Source: Anastatus disparis (lineage: Eukaryota; Arthropoda; Insecta; Hymenoptera; Eupelmidae). Taken from it: DNA of 64,000 bases. The notes beneath the pieces were generated by a model, which worked only from the letters and a program-made list of their open reading frames with translations, was not told where the DNA came from and searched no databases. The stretch spans positions 1,537,501 to 1,601,500 of the forward strand of contig JAFFSR010000299.1 in the NCBI GenBank assembly GCA_017163975.1, in the 5' to 3' direction. The position numbers were made by a program, and so were the translations under genes. Of the stretch, positions 60,135 to 64,000 are shown piece by piece; the first letter of the stretch is position 1, and the number at the start of each line of letters is the position of its first letter.

Positions 60135-63100
60135 GTAACGTGGTTTTGTAATTTTTTTTTATATAGCAGACGATGAGTATATATGTTTATGTATATGGGA
60201 CGTTTCACGTCAACTCACCTAACAAAAAAATAGAATTCGTCGAAAATCTGTAAAAATGTTCTATTTGATACCCAAAATATACAAAAAAAATTTTTCGACT
60301 TTTCTAAATTTTTTGCTAAATAAATATTTTAATGAATTTTTTCCTCAAAAACTATCAATTTTTCGTTAAAACTTAATAAAATACTTTTTCTTGGAAATTA
60401 GATGTAGAATTCACCTGAATTTTTGCAAATTATAATATACTGATTTTTATGCTTACTTGATCGATTTAAACATACTATTTAGTATATCTGAAAATCGAGC
60501 AGGTTAAATTGGCTTTTTAAAGTTTTATTTTTTTCGTTTTTTTATGAGGAAAAATATACGAAGCCTGCAGTTGGGCAGCCTTCTCGTAGTTACTTAATTG
60601 TGCAAAAAAGTCTGAATAAATCGTTATTTTGGGTCAATGATGAGATTCGTGATTTTTTTTCTGAAAAAGTATTGATTTTTGGGACAAATGTATGAAGACG
60701 TTTTTTATTGGAAATTGTATGTAAAATATATGTAAATTTTTGTAAACTATTATTTGCTAAACATCACAAATTATAAATGAAATTTTGAAATTTTAAAATT
60801 TATTTTATGTTAAATTTTTAGTATATATGGTTCATAATTTCTTAAATTACAATTTGAAAAAATATGTTCATATTCTACACATGATTTCCAATAAAAAGCA
60901 TCTTCATATATTTGTCCCAAAAATCAATACTTTTTAAGAAAAAAAATCACGAATCTCATCATTGATCCAAAATAACGATTTTTTCAGACATTTTTGCACA
61001 ATTAAGTAGCTTTAAAAAGGCTGCCCAACTAGAGGCTTCGTATATTTTTTCCTCATAAAAAAACGAAAAAAATAAAACTTTAAAAAGCCAATTTAACCTG
61101 CTCGATTTTTAGATATACTAAATAGTATGTTTAAATCGATCGAGTAAGCATAAAAATCAGTATATTATAATTTGGGAAAATTCAGGTGAATTCTACATCT
61201 AATTTCCAAGAAAAAGTATTCTATTAAGTTCTAACGAGAAATTGATAGTTTTTGAGGAAAAAATTCATTAAAATATTTATTTAGCAAAAAATTTGGAAAA
61301 TTCAAAAAATTCCATCACGTTTAAATCCTGACCCCTTTGACCTGGACCTCTAAAATTTTTTTTGTATATTTTGGGTATCAAATAGAACATTTTCACAGAT
61401 TGTCGACGAATTCTATTTTTTTGTTAGGTGAGTTGACGTGAAACGTCCCATATGTATATATATATATATATATATGTACATATAAACATATCGTCGTTCT
61501 CACGTTAGATTTTTTCTTCTTTCCACTTGTTTTAAAACGAGAATTAAGACGTAATAAAACTCATACCAAAAAAAAAAGATGCACCTTGCTACACACACAC
61601 GTCCACCAGAGTCACGAAGCAACACAGGAGAGTATTAATCTACCTGGTTATGGATTGTTGTTTTCGGTGATGCTGTGGAACTTTTGAGAACACGTGGGAA
61701 CACTGAGATGAGTTTAGGTTTCAGCAAAAGCACTCACTGAAGCACCCCAAGGCTCACACACACATGGTTACGTGCACCACACTCACGAGTCACAACAAGA
61801 TCCCCGAACAGATGATTCTCGCAAGCAAGCGTCTAGGAGGCGGCACAGCGGCTCCGACGGCGTTATGTAACGAACACGTGCGCGCGCGATAAGACTGACG
61901 CATGGCGCTAGTATATGATAGAGTCGAAAAAAGAGAGAAAGAGATATACTTGATTATAAAGAATAATGCGAAGGCCGGTAATGTAGGTATAGATAACACA
62001 TATGATAAAAAGTGGAAGCGTAATAAAAAAACTTGATTAAAATAAACAGAGATAGATAATCAATGTTCGAAACGAGTAAAAAGGAGTAATTTATAGATGG
62101 CGCTAGTAGACAGACTAGATTTGAACGCGGGACTAATGAAATAAACTTATGTATTCGTTAATGCGCTTATTATAGGTGGCGTTACTAAATAAGAAAGAAA
62201 TTGTTTTTTTTGTAAATAGAATAAATAAAGTAACAATAGGAAAATAAGAGCGAAAAAGGTAACAATTAAAAATGTATGAGGAAATAGAATGCTAAAATTG
62301 TAATGTGTAGGATACTCGTAAATAATAATGATTTATATAGATATTAATTCAACAATACCTGACAATATTATTAATAAATTAAAACCAGCGCGTAAAGGGC
62401 GTAATAATCAAAAGTAGAAAATACTACACGGGTAGAGGAAGTAAGAAGCGAACTTGATTAGAGAGTAGGATACTGCACTAGTGTATTTAACACAAAAGAA
62501 ACTGATTTGATTCATGAGTCGCGAAATAGAAAGAGATAATAGAGGTAGCGTAATAAGAGCAATGAAGAGAGCAATAGAAAAAGAAATCGACGCTCTGCGT
62601 TCACTTCCTTCTTCCTCGTGCCTCATTATCGTTTTGATAGCCGTGTCGCATAGTTGTCTTTTGTCATTTTTTTACAAAGTTAAATTTTCCGCTGCTATTT
62701 ATTAAAGTTTTTTCGTTGTTTAATTATTACTGTTGAGATTATTTTCTTTGTGGTTGTTAAAGATTAGAGATTATTGTTAAAGATTGATAATTATTGTTGT
62801 TAAGTTTTTTTTTATTAATAAATAAAAATTGGTTTCGCGTGGGGATCAACGCCAACCACCAAAGACAACCATCACACTAAGGGTCTATAGCACCGATTGC
62901 TAGCCATTTTGGGAGACAACCTGTGTAGATTTTCTGGGTTTTGCTGTTTGCTTCTTTTAATTGAGAGATTATCAAATGATGGCTGAGGTAGAGCATAGCA
63001 ACGAGCAGAAAAAGGTATAATTTGTATTATTTTTTTTGTCGAAAATTGCGATAAAAGAGACAAATAGTGCGCGAAAGTAAAGACATAAATTCTCTCTCTC

Positions 63101-64000
63101 TCTCACGTCAAAATAAGGGAATAGAGAAGTAGCGTATAATTTAGTTTGATTTGCTACTATTATCTGATAAATAATAAATTAGAAAACTCAATTATTTTTA
63201 TTTTTGTCGTTGGATTTACTGGAAATTTTAGCGAAAAAACCACGGCGGGCTATAGATATAGCCACGTGGTTTTCTAACCTGAAATAAATTACGATTATTA
63301 TTATAGTATAGCAGAAAATTCAGTTGTTTTGCTTTGATTGTTAAATAGTGAAACAAAAATTGTTATTAAAATGAACAGTGAAAATTAATTAATGAACTTT
63401 CTTTCGTATAGCTACCCTAAAAATCGTAGTGTAAGAATAAATTTGGTGATTTAACTAGTGATTTTTCTTTAATTAAAGTGGTTTTCCTATAAATAGAAAA
63501 TTAATTTTTTTTTCTCTAATTAATTTTTTTTTCTCTCAAAGTGAAATTAATAAATTATAGTTTATTTGCAAAAATTCTCTGGAAATTGTTTTTTTTTAGA
63601 CAACTCTTCTTTGATTTAAAAGTAAAATTTTTTTTTATTTGAAATTGTGGAGATAATAAGGTATTAAAATTAAGAAATTATATTAAATTATATTATATTA
63701 AAATTAAAAGTCACAGTAATTTAGTTCCTGGATATATAGATAGAAAATATATGTATTAAATTGCTACAAAATATATAACCTCGCTTCTACGAAACGCCTA
63801 TTGAAGGTCATAGAGAGAAAGAATCAGAAGAAATTCGACACTAGCACCACCAATAGGAAAATTTCGTAATCTGGGATGCGCACTGCTATTCGAGCCCCAC
63901 CCTCACATAACCTCAAATATATATTGAGCACGTGTTGCATCCGTTATTCAACTTTTTATAATATGAAATAGATTCAAATTATTATTATTGCTTAGTAGTT
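60135..64000 (+). repeat. 3' LTR (incomplete; interrupted by a fold-back element)
   Basis: It starts TGTAACGTGGTTTTGTAA and follows the 5' LTR to about its position 48577 when the window ends, so about 390 bp of LTR remain outside. It carries a 1254-bp insertion at 60197-61450 absent from the 5' LTR. Small indels relative to the 5' LTR occur, for example near 62575. Confidence 0.88.
60197..61450. mobile_element. Large fold-back element (1254 bp) inside the 3' LTR
   Basis: GGGACGTTTCACGTCAACTC at the left mirrors GAGTTGACGTGAAACGTCCC at the right. The arms of about 600 bp pair throughout (AAATCGAGCAGGTTAAATTG with CAATTTAACCTGCTCGATTT reading; TTGGGACAAATGTATGAAGA with its mirror). The flanks are ATAT on both sides. 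The right arm has an extra GC-richer piece (CCTGACCCCTTTGACCTGGA) that the left arm lacks. No ORF is present. Confidence 0.92.

Overview
This is a eukaryotic, strongly AT-rich, intron-bearing and transposon-saturated stretch, most probably from an insect. A spliced exon resembling an insect fatty acyl-CoA reductase and the mix of pogo, CR1/Jockey-like LINE, Ty3/gypsy and tRNA-SINE relics fit an arthropod; a hymenopteran is my best guess, from repeat style only. There are no bacterial genes, no CRISPR array and no complete host gene.

Layout. 1-3960 is a CA-rich satellite cut by the window start. Its right flank (3961-4060) is an inverted copy of the flank of a short TG tract at about 19.6 kb, so the satellite looks like an expansion of a tract carried by a dispersed repeat. 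4.1-12.7 kb is AT-rich DNA with fold-back (palindromic) elements flanked by TTAA. One of these is split by a 2464-bp pogo/Tigger-type transposon with a broken transposase (8001-10464). 12.7-18.2 kb is a layered nest: a TTAA-type fold-back, a minus-strand LINE inside it, then a MITE and a 1.5-kb insert in the LINE, and a SINE-like piece and another fold-back in that insert. 18.7-23.8 kb is one giant palindrome whose two arms have acquired different insertions. 24-45 kb holds SINEs, one fatty acyl-CoA reductase exon (27083-27280), more fold-backs, several degenerate tandem arrays, a TIR element built of GGAATATTCC-like repeats (39781-42671) and a Ulp1-like protease pseudogene (43714-44325).

45983-64000 is a very large, dead Ty3/gypsy LTR retrotransposon: a 5' LTR of about 3 kb, a primer-binding-site candidate, a frameshifted gag with zinc knuckles, pol (protease, RT, RNase H, integrase) with five in-frame stops, a GC-richer third reading frame (57278-59293) encoding a coiled-coil and zinc-knuckle protein, a polypurine tract, and a 3' LTR that carries a 1.25-kb fold-back and runs off the window. 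The third ORF is the best candidate for something undescribed.

Nothing here forms an operon or pathway; the logic is insertional history. Boundaries were set by eye from inverted repeats, target duplications and comparison of copies within the window; family names rest on motif recognition, not on searches.
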